This document shows, piece after piece, positions 1 through 12,946 of a stretch of DNA of 64,000 nt. The stretch covers positions 29,330,386-29,394,385 of the forward strand of contig OX344752.2 in assembly GCA_947034885.2 (NCBI GenBank). The letters run 5' to 3'. Below the pieces are notes generated by a model that saw only the letters and a list, made by a program, of their open reading frames with translations, did no database searches and was not told where the DNA came from. Origin of the DNA: Thuidium tamariscinum (taxonomy: Eukaryota; Streptophyta; Bryopsida; Hypnales; Thuidiaceae). Position numbers and translations under genes: made by a program. How positions within the stretch are numbered: position 1 is the stretch's first letter; every line of letters starts with the position of its first letter.

Positions 1-8
1 ATGTTTAC

Positions 9-1422
9 CTGCTTAGGAGGTTTCAAATCTCCATAGGCACCCGTGGCAGCTTTCTTCGCAAATTCAAGCCCCACTTTGCCTCCGAGGGAATGAGAAATCA
101 TCGCGTCGGGCGAATCCCAGCCCTCACCAAGAATGAGGTCCGCCACATCCCTCGCAGAAGCAGGAATGTCGTGTGGGGGCTTCAGATTGGACAGGCTGGC
201 GGAGTTCCCATGATTTCGGAGATCAATCAAAACCATGCGCCATCCTGTTTTATAGCAATTTGAAGTTGCCTGGCTCATAGACAAAAAGACATTGAACTTT
301 TCATTGAATCTATCCAATTCTGTTCTTTTGCAAATCTAAACACACAAAGAGGGCAACATAGTTATACAAGGAAGTCTTCCTTCTCTATACAGCCTATCCT
401 TATTTATGTTTGACACTTTGTATCTATTACAACCTCTCTAATCTTCCCTTGATTGCAACTAATAGCCACATCCTTTTGCCAAATCCTTAATACTTTCATT
501 ACTAAGAAAAAGGATTAATATTATTGGACGGAGGATGTACAACATAAGGACCAATAATTGCTCGATTATTCCTTCCCAGTGCAAAAGCGATCACAAGAAA
601 AGCGAGCTTCTCAGCACTTAGCAACATGCCAGCAGCAGCGTGGAGCCACAATTCTCTAGCCATCAACGAGACATAAAATCGATGCTCCCAAATTGCACAC
701 CCTATTAAATTCTATAATAGCATCAGGGAACGAGACCCCAGTACCCCTGGGATGTACACCTCAGGCATATCCTCTCCATAGAACATACGCGGGGTCTCCT
801 GAGCAGGACCCTACCCAACATCAAAATGACCATTTTTATTATAAACTCAATTTGTACTTGCAATTTCAGAACTCCATAAATAACAGATGTTTCCGTTACA
901 CTCAGACCTCTTTAATCAGACGTTGGAATATCGCCACACTATCACTATCATCGCTTGCAATAGGATTATATCCCCCAAAGTCAGATTCAGGCAGCCAGTT
1001 CTGGGCCAGTAGTACAAATGTGATAATAAGGAGGAATTAGGTCTTAAGAGGTTCAAGGGTTTAGAGAGATACATTGGAGCCATCAGTATACAGCATGCTC
1101 ACACTCCATATTATCACGCTTAGAGGGATCAGAGAATTTACAATCCACGCAATTGGAGCCATCACTTACCCGGAGCTCCCGGCGCGGCCTCCACGACCGC
1201 ATTCGCCAGTCGTTTGGACATGGTGCGCCAGTTCCTTCCCGAGCCCATGAGCCCGTGCACCACCAGAGCCGTCTTCAACTTGCCCACGCCATTGCCTTTC
1301 ACCTCGACTTCCTCGTACGCCAGTGTCGCTTGGCCACGCCTCGGCTGCTGGCCCAGCAGAAGGAGACGCCATGGGTGGCCTTGCTGCAGGAAAGCTCGAC
1401 CCTTCCCCATCACCCGCTCCAT
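9..1422 (-). CDS. ABHD11-like alpha/beta hydrolase, N-terminal part (gene runs off the left edge)
   Basis: Two exons are visible, 1422-1170 and 244-9, joined by a GT-AG intron (245-1169); the donor after position 9 (GTAAACAT) shows the gene continues outside the window. Together they encode 163 residues. The start is the first ATG in frame (1422); an in-frame stop lies upstream and the longer reading begins only at GTG. Seen: oxyanion-type HGLMGSGRNW at residues 56-65, DLRNHG at 92-97, and the nucleophile-elbow candidate SHSLGGK at 135-141. These are the marks of the ABHD11-like esterase/lipase family, whose plant members share the LAYEEV and TALVVHGL segments. The Arg-rich N-terminus (residues 1-30) could be an organelle presequence. 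Odd: the usual Gly before His-Ser is Ser. The acid and His of the triad would lie outside the window. The family call is firm; the substrate is unknown. Confidence 0.85.
245..1169 (-). other. Intron 1 of the ABHD11-like gene
   Basis: This 925-bp AT-rich intron separates the two visible exons. The donor is GTAAGTGA and the acceptor follows a short T-rich tract ending ACAG. I see no transposon ends or coding remains in it. Confidence 0.75.
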
Positions 1423-3257
1423 GGATTGAAGGTGCTCCACAATCACTCTGCAATCACTCTTCTGCGTCCCTTAGACAAGAACGATGCCAGAACCCTAATG
1501 TTATTCCTTGGGCTAACTTATAGATTATAATTGGGGTGGCCGTTTGCGTCGGGCAGCCTAACCCACGCTCATGTGCGTTGCTCCAGACTCTCTCAGTCTA
1601 AGTTACTGACTCTCGGCGAGCTTTCGTCGTGTCCCTTCACTGTCGTCGCTCCGTTGTCTACTCAAGCGAATTTCAATCAACCCCTATACGGCCAGTCATC
1701 TCCAGAATTGTCAAATTCGGAAAAATGATCATAACGTACTATTTGGATGGAATTTATATACAAATGAAATATTTAGAATTCGAATTTTTAGGTTCCATCC
1801 ATATGGTTAGATTCACCATTGCTATCACCAGTATTTTTTCATAAATTTTGAGAAGGAAATTTCAAATTTTCTTTTAAGTTCAATTACAAGAATTTTTTTT
1901 TTTTTTTTTGAGTAAATTTTTGTGGAGTGAATTTGAAATGAGGTTCTTTTGACATGGTGAATTTATGAAATTTTTGTGTTCCATAATTCTATAACTTCAT
2001 TTTTGCAAATCCAATTTTGAACTAGAGTCTATGCAATTTTGTCTTGGTCAACCACTTGATATACTTCTTTTTGTAAGGAGATTTAGGATTAAGGAAACAA
2101 GAACTAATTGTGAATTTGTAGCCCCTTCTTAAATTGACCTCTACGTTGCCTTAAAAATACAACCTCTATCAATAAGAGTCTAGGATTGCAATTAGATAAA
2201 CTTATTTTGAGAACTTTGAAAATTCATAGTTAATTCATATAGTGCCTAAAAAATGACTTCGAAGAGAATCTAAAACTCCTTTTGACTACCAACAAGGCCC
2301 TACAAAATCTTTTTCAATGTAGTAAGGGGATCAAAACTAAATTGCTTATTTGGACAAATTTACATAATATCACATCAATGCAAGAAGTTTGTAAAGGTTA
2401 GTTGTAGCAAGAAAAGTGAAGAAATTGGATTTCAACATCAAATTTTCTAGCTCTGAGATTTTGATAGGCTCATGTCATCCCAAACCAATGACAAAATGAC
2501 ATGTGAATGGTTGAACACTTAGGAATATATTATATGGTATATTTTGAAAATTTAGATGATTATTCACTTTCGTAGAGGACTTGAAATGGATGCAACAGCC
2601 ACCCCAATTATAATCTATAAGTTAGATTAGTTGTGATGGTGAATGAGATTAATTTCACCATAAACTTACAAATGCTATTCAAATGAACATTTTCTTCATT
2701 TCATTTTCTTATCTTTTGATAAATGCATACCCATTTTTATAATTTCGATGATCATAAATTTTACATGTCCCTCAAAACCACTGTGGCGGCAAGGCTAGAA
2801 GTAACATGCACTGGAATTTATTTAAGTGACTTCCAACGAAACTGGCACCAACATTTATGCAAATGTCAAAGAGACTCATTCTCCAACAATGAACTTAAGA
2901 TGCACACTAATCATAGCATGCAAATGTTTCTCATTACATATAATACTCTTACAAGTACAGAGATAAACAAGAACACACTCTCAACACCCATCTAAGTCAA
3001 GGGTGTTCATGAATTCACAACCATCACTTAATAGTTCCTCATCTCAGTGGCGACCCTAAACCCTACTTGTTTTCAAACTTCTTGAGCAAGAGCACAGAAA
3101 TAATCTATGGTGGGTGCTAATGCGCTATTCACCTTCCAAACTATGTACAACTAAGAGGAGCATGCACCACGTCCACAGAACAAGGTGACCCTAATCTACA
3201 GACTATCTCAAAACCACAATCCAATGATACCGCCAGAGGTTAGCGAGTTCTGTTTTT
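1423..3257. other. Intergenic: upstream of the hydrolase and 3' flank of neutral ceramidase
   Basis: The first 300 bases are mixed in composition and probably hold the promoter and 5' leader of the leftward hydrolase gene. The rest is AT-rich. The last part (about 2800-3257) should contain the 3' UTR of the ceramidase gene. No supported gene or repeat with defined ends was found. Confidence 0.5.
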
Positions 3258-6200
3258 TCAGTTTGCAACGACGAAGGCACTTGATGCACCTGTGAAGTGC
3301 TTGACAGATCCGAGGAAGTGTTTGTAAGCACCGAAGTGTCGAATCCGGTAAACCCCTGGAGAAGCTGTCTCGGGAACTGTCCACTCAATCTGGGCGAAGC
3401 TGTTGGTACTATACCTCAAGGGCCGACTCCATAGAAACTTCACACTCCAATCATCATCGTCATATGCAGATTCCCATTTGCCAGAGGAGTCCAGGAACTC
3501 CACCAGAGCGAAAGTTCCCTCAGTTAGCAGATCATTGCGTGGGCATCCTGTGTAAAACACCACTGATACAGTTTCGCCGACTCGATAGGAGGAATTTGCT
3601 GGCACATCTTCTTTGCAGTCGCCAAACGCAACACCAAAAGGAGTCCGGTCTGCTACAATGCCAGGTAGAAATCCCAACTGTTTGTCCAGGAGATTCGGAG
3701 GTGAAGGCCCCGGTGCAACCTCTATCCCTTGTGCTAAAGCTGCGGCCAGTTTCTTGAACTCCTGTATGTAGCCCTCCAATGTATGGGGCCCGAAAAGTGT
3801 TGAAGCACCCTGCATTGCAGAATGACAATACTAAGAACTCAATCGTGGGTGTAAACGGTCCCTAGATTTCACATCAATTTTATGTACATGTCTACACTCA
3901 CTTTCGATATTATTTTCTTCAATGCAGCTAAATGAAAGCCTCATTTGCATTCAACAAGCAAAAATGGTAGCATCAGTGTAATTTTTCATGATAGTGATAG
4001 TGAAGAACGACATATACTACTTCATGAAGTTCAGCTTGACCACTATCAGTGCTTCTGGAAGTGACCATTCCCCAAAACACTGTGCAACATTTAAGTATAT
4101 GTTTCGATCATTGCAGCTCTTTACGACAATGTGATTACCAAACAATAAGACACACTCTCATAAACCTGCGATTGTAGAAGCATAGCCTCCTTTTAGATTG
4201 TGACAAGGAAATAAAATGTAAGATGAATTACTCAAAGGCTCAATAATCTACAGCTTGTCTAGCAGCAGGCGGGTAAGTAATAACCTCATATCTCTGAATC
4301 TCATACTCTTCATAGGTAGCAATGTACTGAGAGTAGTCGCCCGACAAGCCTGCAATGACAACTCGAGTATTGGAATTGAACTCCCCATTTCCGTTCTTCA
4401 CCAGGGTATCCTTCACTGCTTCTCGTAGACGTCGACCAGCCATAGTTGTCATTTCTGAGGCAGACATTACTTTCAATACATTGATAAACGTTTACAATAA
4501 CCAAGAAAAAAGAACTGTAACATCCGACTAGGAGCATAACGTGAACACTTAAATGAACATCTCCGCGTCATCATATAAGTGAGAAAATACACACCTCCAG
4601 GTACAGATAAGATGATAAATTGTCCAATTCGAAGGATCTGGATGGGAAGCACAGATGGCTGCAAGAAAGAAACGACAACACCGGCATCAACCCCAGGTGA
4701 CAACCTTTCAACCAATGAGAAACTCCAGATGGTGAGACAATGGACCACCGAAGTTTAATTAGAAAGTAGGGACGAGAGCATTTAATATTTCGTAATTAAT
4801 CAAAGCTAAAGGTAAGTCTGAAACTTTTAAAATTGTGGAAGTATCTCGAGTATCTATGTCCCATGGATAACGTACGCAGTGAACAAGCATGATAAGAAAA
4901 GCGTACCGCCCAGTCATATGGAGTGTTCATATCGCCAGTGTCAATAAGAATAGGTTTTGGTTGCTGGCAGTCTATCTGCTTTTGGCCAGGCTTGTGCAGC
5001 GCTCCACCCACAAGTCTCCAGAACATATTACCCTACCAAGACAAAATACCGTTAATACAGACAGTGCTCCATAATGTAATTCATGCTTTTTACTCCAAAT
5101 GTCGTAGACAAGAACCAAAGAAAGTGTTCGAACAAAGTGAAAAACAACGTTTCACAATGAATCTAGGAGAAGGATTTTACCTGATCGTCACCTTGTGTAA
5201 AATCAAAAGCGCCCGGTCCATCCGTAGTTCCAGCTGCAAAGCTGAACCCAACGGCTGGTGGACATGTTGTCACGACCTCTCCAGAGCTGAGTTTCACTGA
5301 AAGATTTGTCATGTCTACATAAGTTTGCCTATATGCAATCTTCCCAAGAACCTGCTCTGTTGCAGCCTGGAACAAATTAATAGCTACGTTTGATTGCTTT
5401 TCACCTATGATTCTTGTGCTCTCAAAATGGTCTTTAGGATATCTGCAGATACGAAATCATCTGGAAGTCAAAGATAGAAGTTAACAAAATAACTCATACA
5501 AGACTGCACGTCTGTCTGTCATTGATCATTTCAGTACTACAGACATTAAACACTTATTTGTTGATGCACATACAAGTATATGCATAGAAGACAACGGGTA
5601 AGAACAATTAAATCTTGGGTTTGACCCTTCATAACAACAGCCTCTGCCTCAAAAAAATGAATGCCTCTAGTTTTGCCGATTAACTAAGCTTTTGTCATTC
5701 CATGTTGTGACAGACACATGTCGTCACAGTGACGAGGCAACACAATGACGACTAACAAAGACATCCTTAATCCTTGCTATCAAACACAAATAAATGCAGG
5801 TATATATGGTGATTAACTTACGCTGGACCACGGCCAACACATAGCTCATTCTTGCCATTGCAGGTACTGTGGTTGAAATCACATCGAAGGCCTGAATCAA
5901 GGCAGAACGCCCCTTGTGTATTCGGGGAGGTGTCTCCGACATTGCTTTGACAAAATGCAGCTACAAAAGGGGGGCCAAAGGGATTCTTAAACTTGTTCCT
6001 CACTTTGCGCATAATACTAACAAGCCGTGTACTGGCTTGCCCTCCTGATGGTCCAATTTGAGCTGCAATACCCTTGGGTTCTATTCCTGCTACTTCTCCG
6101 AGATTTCCTAATAGCCCAAAACGGCACAATAAATCAACAATACAGAAGTTAAAGCATTTCTTCAACAAGAAAGATATCTTGAAAACATAACCCAAAATAG

Positions 6201-8030
6201 AAAGAGGAAAAAGCATATCATAGAAGCTACACTTGCACCTTTTCAAAGAAGATTAACATACACCCTGATCTTAAAATAGGACGCCGAACGGACTGAAGAT
6301 AATAGAGTCGGAAGATGACACGATTACATTTCCACGAGACTCCTTCAACCTTGGATTCTTTTCAGATAACGTATCAGGCAACAGGTAGAATTTACATAAA
6401 TTACCAACTTCGATACATTCTTTGTGTGATTGAAGAAAATGTCTAGTTTGGTAAACCCCTTCGAACAAAATGTTTTGCAAGTCAGTCAATTGCCTCTTCT
6501 ACTGCGGGGTGTTTAACAACACAACGTAAAAAAGAGAATTCAAGTCAAGCACCGGCCTTATAGTGGGACTGGAAGCATAAATAGAGATAACTCACCGAGT
6601 ATGCTGGAGCGTCTATGCAGAGATCGCTTCGTAGAACTATAATACTTGGAAAATTCAAAAGATTCCATATTTGAGGACTGTGGACTACGTTTCTCATTAT
6701 TCTCAAACCAATCCTCCATGAATCGTGCAGCAGCACCCTTGTTATCACCACTTATTAGCTGATTAGTCCGATTCATAGAGGTTCCATGCACAGCAAACCA
6801 ACTGAAGGATCCTACAGGTCCCCATTCGGCATCAACAAACTTCAACAGCGACATGTCTTTGTCTACATCGTACACGTACTTTGCACGCTCTTCAGGCGGA
6901 TTGTTCAAGTATGCGCTCGGGCTTCGATTGATATTTGCTCCCAAAATCTCACCTGTTAAGACGGAAATATTCATTTCAAAAAATTACTTTGGCAATTTGC
7001 AAGGACATACTGTGCTTAATTCCCATAATTACCACTGAACTCGCCTCAAACAGAAAAACAAGTAAAATGGAACATTACAAGCGATTCCATGAAAATAAAA
7101 ACGAACCTTTATTGAAGTAGATAGAGCCAGGCCGGAGATTCTCATGAGCTTGGACAACGGCCAGCTCTATGCCATCTGCTAAAGCATCAAAAGATTGACG
7201 AACGAAACCCAATGATGTTACAATATAGAGGACATACTGCAAAAAGCCCCCTGGAGCGGAATGTGTATGTGTACCGCTGATAGCAACATTCTTCTCCGTG
7301 TAAAGATTACCGTATCTGTCACAAACATTCCGCAAAAGTCACATTCAGCTGAAAGCTCTAGACTTGACCCTTGCAGAATAAATACAAAAGAGGTAACAAG
7401 GGTCTTGGAATCGAGATCAAGACATGTCGTAGTTGTACAAATATCAAGAGTACCGCATCGAAGTTGACAATACATTCCCATGCTCAAGTAGATTAAATGT
7501 AAAAAACACAGCGCATCAAAACAGACCTTCGACCTCAAACTATATTCTTCCACACTACTGCTTCAAAAACATTGCTCATGTGAGGCTTTAGGGCTAAGGG
7601 TTTAGGGTTTTACACTTTCGCATTTCACATAGATGTAAAGTAGAACTTCAGATTTAAAAAATCCATCAAAAGGTCAGAATCACCACCTTTCTTGAAGACG
7701 GGAAAGAACTCGCAGCGTTACAGCCATTGAAGCCATGCAAGCGTCAAGGTTGACAAACAACACTCTGTTTCCATCCATACCACTAGACGGCTCGGCCACA
7801 ATAAAGACACGGGCCCGTTGCCGGATATGGATACCCGCCGCATTTTGTGTAGGATTTGCATACCCCATCATGTTCACATCGGCCGCAGGTCCAGTAATGT
7901 CATAGCTACCAACCCCTATCAGGTACTCCGATGAACTAGTTGCAGCTATCGGTTGTGGTATAAAGGCTCCCCCAACAAGAATAAGAAGCATAAGAAAGCA
8001 TCCGCGCATTAGAATTGAGTCTTTATCCAT
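3258..8030 (-). CDS. NCER: Neutral ceramidase, complete, nine exons, 789 aa
   Basis: Hydrolyses ceramide to sphingosine and fatty acid. Exons (minus order): 8030-7687, 7315-7107, 6952-6596, 6107-5822, 5442-5181, 5032-4907, 4658-4595, 4454-4285, 3809-3258; all introns are GT-AG and the phases agree through to the stop. Residues 8-30 form a signal peptide, so the protein enters the secretory pathway. Seen: N-terminal IGVGSYDITGPAADV with the MMGYA segment, metal-site HTH (about 131-133), NINRSPSAYLNNP, HGTSM, and the catalytic-serine motif NVGDTSPN (Ser about 364). The last exon encodes the Ig-like C-terminal domain ending SSAFVV. Length fits plant neutral ceramidases. Odd: the motif reads GDTSPN where the family normally has GDVSPN. 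The gene is intact and very probably functional. Confidence 0.96.
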
Positions 8031-10417
8031 GGTGATGAAATTTGCAATAGATCTTCAAATAAAATGAATTTCTTCACGACATTCTCTCCATCTGCACGGA
8101 AAATTACATAATCATCTCGTCGGCGGAGGAGAAATTAAAATGAAGCGACATCAGCTAAAAGCCAGTCATTCAAACATTGCAACATAATCGTCCAAAATTT
8201 CTCGCTTACAACCAAAATGATTGAATTGATTTCAGTAGCTGCACCTCTTTCAATCCTGCATGCTCGATTTCTCTAAGACTCCAAACCCTAAGTAAGCCCC
8301 AAATCTTCTAGATTTAAGAAAACGAGCAGGAAATCTAATGCTTTTCGAAGGAACTAAAGAAGAAGGTTGTACAGAGGAACGACACCAACAACAATTCAGC
8401 AAGACATCCATCACGAGAGATTCTATTCAGCAAGACAACGGCAACAAGAGTAGTGCAGCGCGGCGAGGATCACCTGAGAAAAAACGTGAAATGGATTCTC
8501 GGGATGCTGAAAAACCGAAATGCGGCAGCTTCAATTATGAGGTGCACGCATTTCTGCACTACGTACTCCCACTGAAAAATTCATAAGAATTTCAATTTTA
8601 GTGATAAAAATTCGATCTCAACAAAATTCAGTTCGTGCACTCAGAGCTCTCTCTACATCTCCCAAATAACACACACCGTCCCACACACATTAAAATGATT
8701 AAAATGAAGGACACCGTATCCTCTACCTACGATTAAACCACGGGAAAACTACGGGAAAAAAGAACCTGAGCTGCCCAAAACCCTGCCTCCAAAGAGCTTC
8801 CCAATCCTACCACCTTTGCCGAGTTGCACCGACAATAATTCTCGACAATTTACAATACTCAGACTCCCAGCAGCCATTCAGAACACAGACATCAAGCTGT
8901 AGATGCCTGATCACACAAATAGAGAAAAAAAAATTCAAAATTCAAGAAAATTTCAATCTTCGCAATCTAATATGTAACTGAGACTAGGGATAAAAAGAAA
9001 AGAAACATTCCGGAAAACCTGATATTACGAGCGAACTCTTTCTTCACAATCCACAACACCTCACCAGCAGATTGAATTTCGCACAATTCAAACGAGCTAT
9101 AAACGGAAAAGCAAGTCTGTAATCCAAAAATTGGAATCACCAGAGAGCGAATTGAAGGTCGGTCACCGACAAGTGGACTCGGGCGAGGCAAGGGACATAC
9201 TGAAATTGCAGCGACTATCCTCGGAAGCGGCGAACTCCAATGCTGCGGAAGCGAGACTGTGCATAGGAAAGGGGGAAACGGGGAATGGGAAAAGGGCGGT
9301 GTGGAGGTTTCGAAGAACGGAGGACTGTTTTGAGTGTATTCGTCACTCAGGCTCGTTTGTTTACTGATCTGTCCTGGTAATAGTATGGGGGAAATTAGTA
9401 TCACCTCGGAATTTTATTTTCGTGGAAATTGGTACTATGACATTAATATTCCAAATGCACTAATTCAAAATAGTGTGATCTTGGTAAAGTAGTATCTTAC
9501 GCATTGTTAGGACATGGTAGTGAAGTGATCTACTTTATATTACAAGTATTCTTAAATTTTTTGAAAGTTGTCTTATATTGGATCCTTATCTTGCTTCTTA
9601 TCTTAAATTGGATTTGCATTTTTGACCATATAACACTATTGCAAATACAAAGTGTCGATGGATGACTTCACTTCATATTGTCAGATTAAAATATAATTTT
9701 TTTAATCCAATCTTTTCCATTTAAGGTACTTGAATACATTTTTATTGAATAATATTGCAAATTCTTTTATTTTAATATTAATGACTTTTTATAAGAAGAA
9801 AATGCTTAATCCATGGATCACACTTGTAGTGTATTTGGGCCATTTTATTCTTGATGAGAATTTTGGCTATAAAAATGATGACTTTTGAATTTGATTTCAA
9901 CTAATGAAATGAAGCTTACCAAGGGTATTTTCAATTCTAATTGGAGATTTTGAAAAAATTCTAAATCTCAATATTCTATAGCAATACAAACTTTGGACTT
10001 GCAACCATAGTTTGCTAACTTTCTAAAGCTAAAGTGACATGATAATTTTGAATTATATCATGATTTTCTAAACTACAATATACATCTCTAGTCAAAAAAT
10101 TTGATTTCTTGAATATCTTCTGTATTTGATATGAAAACATTTCGCACTATATAAATATTTTCAAATTTTGTACAAGAATGCAATACTTTTGAATTAGGTA
10201 TTGTTGCAATTCAGACCTATGAACCTCTGTGTGTACAAATAGAAACATTTTAAAGAAAAATTTGTTGACTTTAATGGCTTATAAGGTAACTTTCACTATT
10301 TAAATGATGTAAGGTAAGCAACCTAATTTTCACTATTTTGTGTAGGTATAAAGTGGAAACTAATAGAATGATAGGTAGGGAGCCTTAAAATCATTGGACA
10401 TCAGTTAGTTCTTTTAA
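8031..10417. other. Intergenic: 5' flank of neutral ceramidase, then AT-rich DNA
   Basis: Positions 8031 to about 9400 are moderately GC-rich and likely hold the leader and promoter of the leftward ceramidase gene; a possible 5' UTR donor (CAG|GTTTTC on the minus strand) lies near 9020. From 9405 on the DNA is AT-rich with no coding signal. No transposon ends were recognised before 10414. Confidence 0.45.
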
Positions 10418-10992
10418 CCCATTAAAGACCGTGGTTGATTTAGGAGGTGGACATAGTTTTTTAATACAATTCTCAAAAAGTGCAATTTTTTGCCTTTTTA
10501 AAAAATGTAATCCTAGATCCGATTGAATAAATGAGTTCCATGGGTCAAGTCCTTGAACCACACAAAAAATAAAAGTGATCCAACGGTTCATGTCTTTGTA
10601 ATTACTCTTCAAACATTGATGTGCCATAAACATCCTTTGGCACTGGTTATAATTAGGGTTTGCTACAATTGGGTATAGATTTGAATATATTGTCTGGAAA
10701 TTGACCAAAACCTTCGAATTTATTATTTCAAACACACACATAATTGTCCTTTCCATAAAATATGCATTTTTCATTGAAAATTTCAATATAAAAGGTTGGA
10801 CCATTTCAAGTTTGGCCAAGCACAACTCACTCATTTTTGCACACAATCTCTTGAAATTGGTTTTGTTAGATGCGCATAAAGACACTCTAAATGCGTTCTT
10901 TTCTAAGTTTTTTGACATCAAATGTTCTACAAATTATAGGAGACAAAAAGTCCTCAAATCAACCCAAAAGTGGTCGACCGGTCCTTAATGGG
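10418..10992. mobile_element. TTAA-flanked CCC-ended element, copy 1 (575 bp)
   Basis: Left end CCCATTAAAGACCG and right end CGGTCCTTAATGGG are inverted copies with one mismatch and an offset base. The element is bounded by TTAA on both sides (10414-10417 and 10993-10996), as expected for TTAA target duplication. An open frame of 175 codons from the ATG at 10918 (minus strand) crosses most of the element and runs past its left end to 10391; it resembles no transposase I know. TTAA duplication with CCC-type ends is the signature of piggyBac; Kolobok elements also use TTAA. No transposase is encoded, so this is a non-autonomous copy. Confidence 0.8.
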
Positions 10993-10996
10993 TTAA

Positions 10997-12946
10997 GGTT
11001 AATCTATTTGCATTTTTTTTGGAATAAAAACAAGGTATGATTGCATGCAATTCAATCACATTGAGTTGTCATCTTTCTAAATAGAGATTTAGTTCCTACC
11101 CTTGTGAATAAAGGAAAAATAAAAGAATTTTTTTTAATCAAGGCTCTTGCAAAGTCAATTGTTTTTTATGGTAGTTGGAGTTTTTGTATTATGTTAGTTC
11201 CTTGGCATAATTGCAACTCTTTTAGGAAGCATTTCATACATTTATTTGTTCATTATTAGATTCCATCAATTTCCAAAAACACTCCTTCAAAATTGAATGA
11301 ATCTTAAGTTAAGTATATTAATCTTTTGAAACAACATTCTCTAATCTAAAAGGTAATAAAGGGTTGTTGCAAGAAACACTTATTGGTTTTGTTTCAAAAT
11401 GGCCTATTTTGATGAGTCTTGTGACTTTTGGAAAAAAAAAATTTATAAATAAAATAAAATATGGATAATTTGAAGAGCAATGAGAATATCATGTTTCTTA
11501 AAATTCAAACCTAAGAAAATTTAACTCTAAAAGTTATGCACAAAAAAAGCACAATGAAAAATACAATGAAAATAGACACTTTGATGTCTGATTTTTAAAA
11601 AATAGTATAAATAAATAAATAATTAAAAGTTTTTAAAAAATCTATTTTTTCTAACCTTAAGATTCTTCTCTTCAACCATTTCCATCTTTAAGAAAAATAT
11701 TTTGTATTCTCTACAAGTGTACCTTGGTACTCCACTTTGAACACATGTGGAAGGTAGACAATTTACTATTTTAAGAAAAATTCTTCCTAGTCTAAACCAA
11801 AAAATTTGGATGCTTAGCCTATCATTTTTAAAGATTAACCTCATGGCTCCATTAAATGAAACCTAGTTCCAACCTTTTCAACCTGAAGTCCTCAATTGTC
11901 TCTATGCAAGTTTCAAGTTAGTACAGTTTTCGACAATGCATTAGAATGTAATCAACTCCACCTATAAGATTCACAATTGGCCTAGGGTCATCCTACCTTT
12001 TGCCAGTGCCAAAGCTTTGATTGTTGTATACCTAACCCCTAATTACATAGTTGGTGACCATAAAAATCATCCTCTCAAGATTGTATGACATCATCTACTA
12101 TAAGAAAACCAAAAGTGCTCATTGGAGGTCAAACTATCTCCCCTTTTTTCACAAAATTTCAAGGATGATCAATTGCACTTTTGTCCTACATTCATCGGCA
12201 GGAAAACAGCCACAGCGTCGTTTAAGGGCTAAGCTCCGGATGCTCCGCTTCTGCCCAGTACAAACTCCAGTAGGCCTAAGCTCTGGTGATGCCACAACAG
12301 TTTGATTATGCAAAACTGCTCGCGACATGAATTTGCAATTTGCAATATTATGAATTTTACAGTCTACTACCATTACCCACCTATCTCCACAATGTGCACT
12401 GCGTTGCAGAACTTCGTAATCCTTGCTCTCGTCCACCAACTGGGGCTTCCACATGAATAACTTAGCCACTAAATAATTGTACCAAATGATTTTCAAAATC
12501 TGCAGCTCAGAAACGGGGAATACTACGATGTAAAGTACAGTACAGTACAGTACAGTGCACCTCTAAATCTGGTCCACAGTCTACACATGATAGAGCTTCT
12601 CTACACAGTGCTCCATGATCAGAACAGGCCCTCCTCTCAACAATTCATCAATATAACTTACTGAGCAGCTAAAATTCAGTGTTCACAAGAGCATGACAAT
12701 ACTCTTCACGCTGCAGCATTTAAGTCACAAACTGTCCATTGAAGGTCGTCTCCTCTTTGAAGGTGGAAGCTTTTGAATTCATTGCTGCTGCCCAACTGAA
12801 GCTACGAAATCAGCTTCATAAATAATCCACTTTCTACAGCGAGTCATGTTTCTGAGTTCCTTTAGAAAGGGATCAGCATGTGTTTCTTGAATGACTTTTT
12901 TAGAGCTGTAGAAGGGTTTGAAGGGTTTGAAGGGTTTACAAGTCAG
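10997..12946. other. Intergenic: AT-rich DNA and XEG113 3' flank
   Basis: Positions 11361-11395 match the terminal sequence of the GGGT-ended transposon family (GGGTTGTTGCAAGAAACAC), but no matching right end was found, so this is a truncated end. A TACAG x4 microsatellite lies at 12536-12555 and three exact copies of the 9-mer GAAGGGTTT at 12911-12937. The segment from about 12180 to 12946 has gene-like composition and probably holds the 3' UTR of the leftward XEG113 gene. Confidence 0.5.

Noticed and set aside
1162-1453. Longer N-termini for the hydrolase starting at GTG or TTG
   Set aside because: Plant genes start at ATG in nearly all cases; the first in-frame ATG is at 1422 and a stop lies just upstream of the GTG.
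8967-9404. 145-codon minus-strand open frame upstream of the ceramidase
   Set aside because: Pro/Ser-rich, no domain, lies where the 5' leader and promoter of the ceramidase are expected; no sign of coding constraint.
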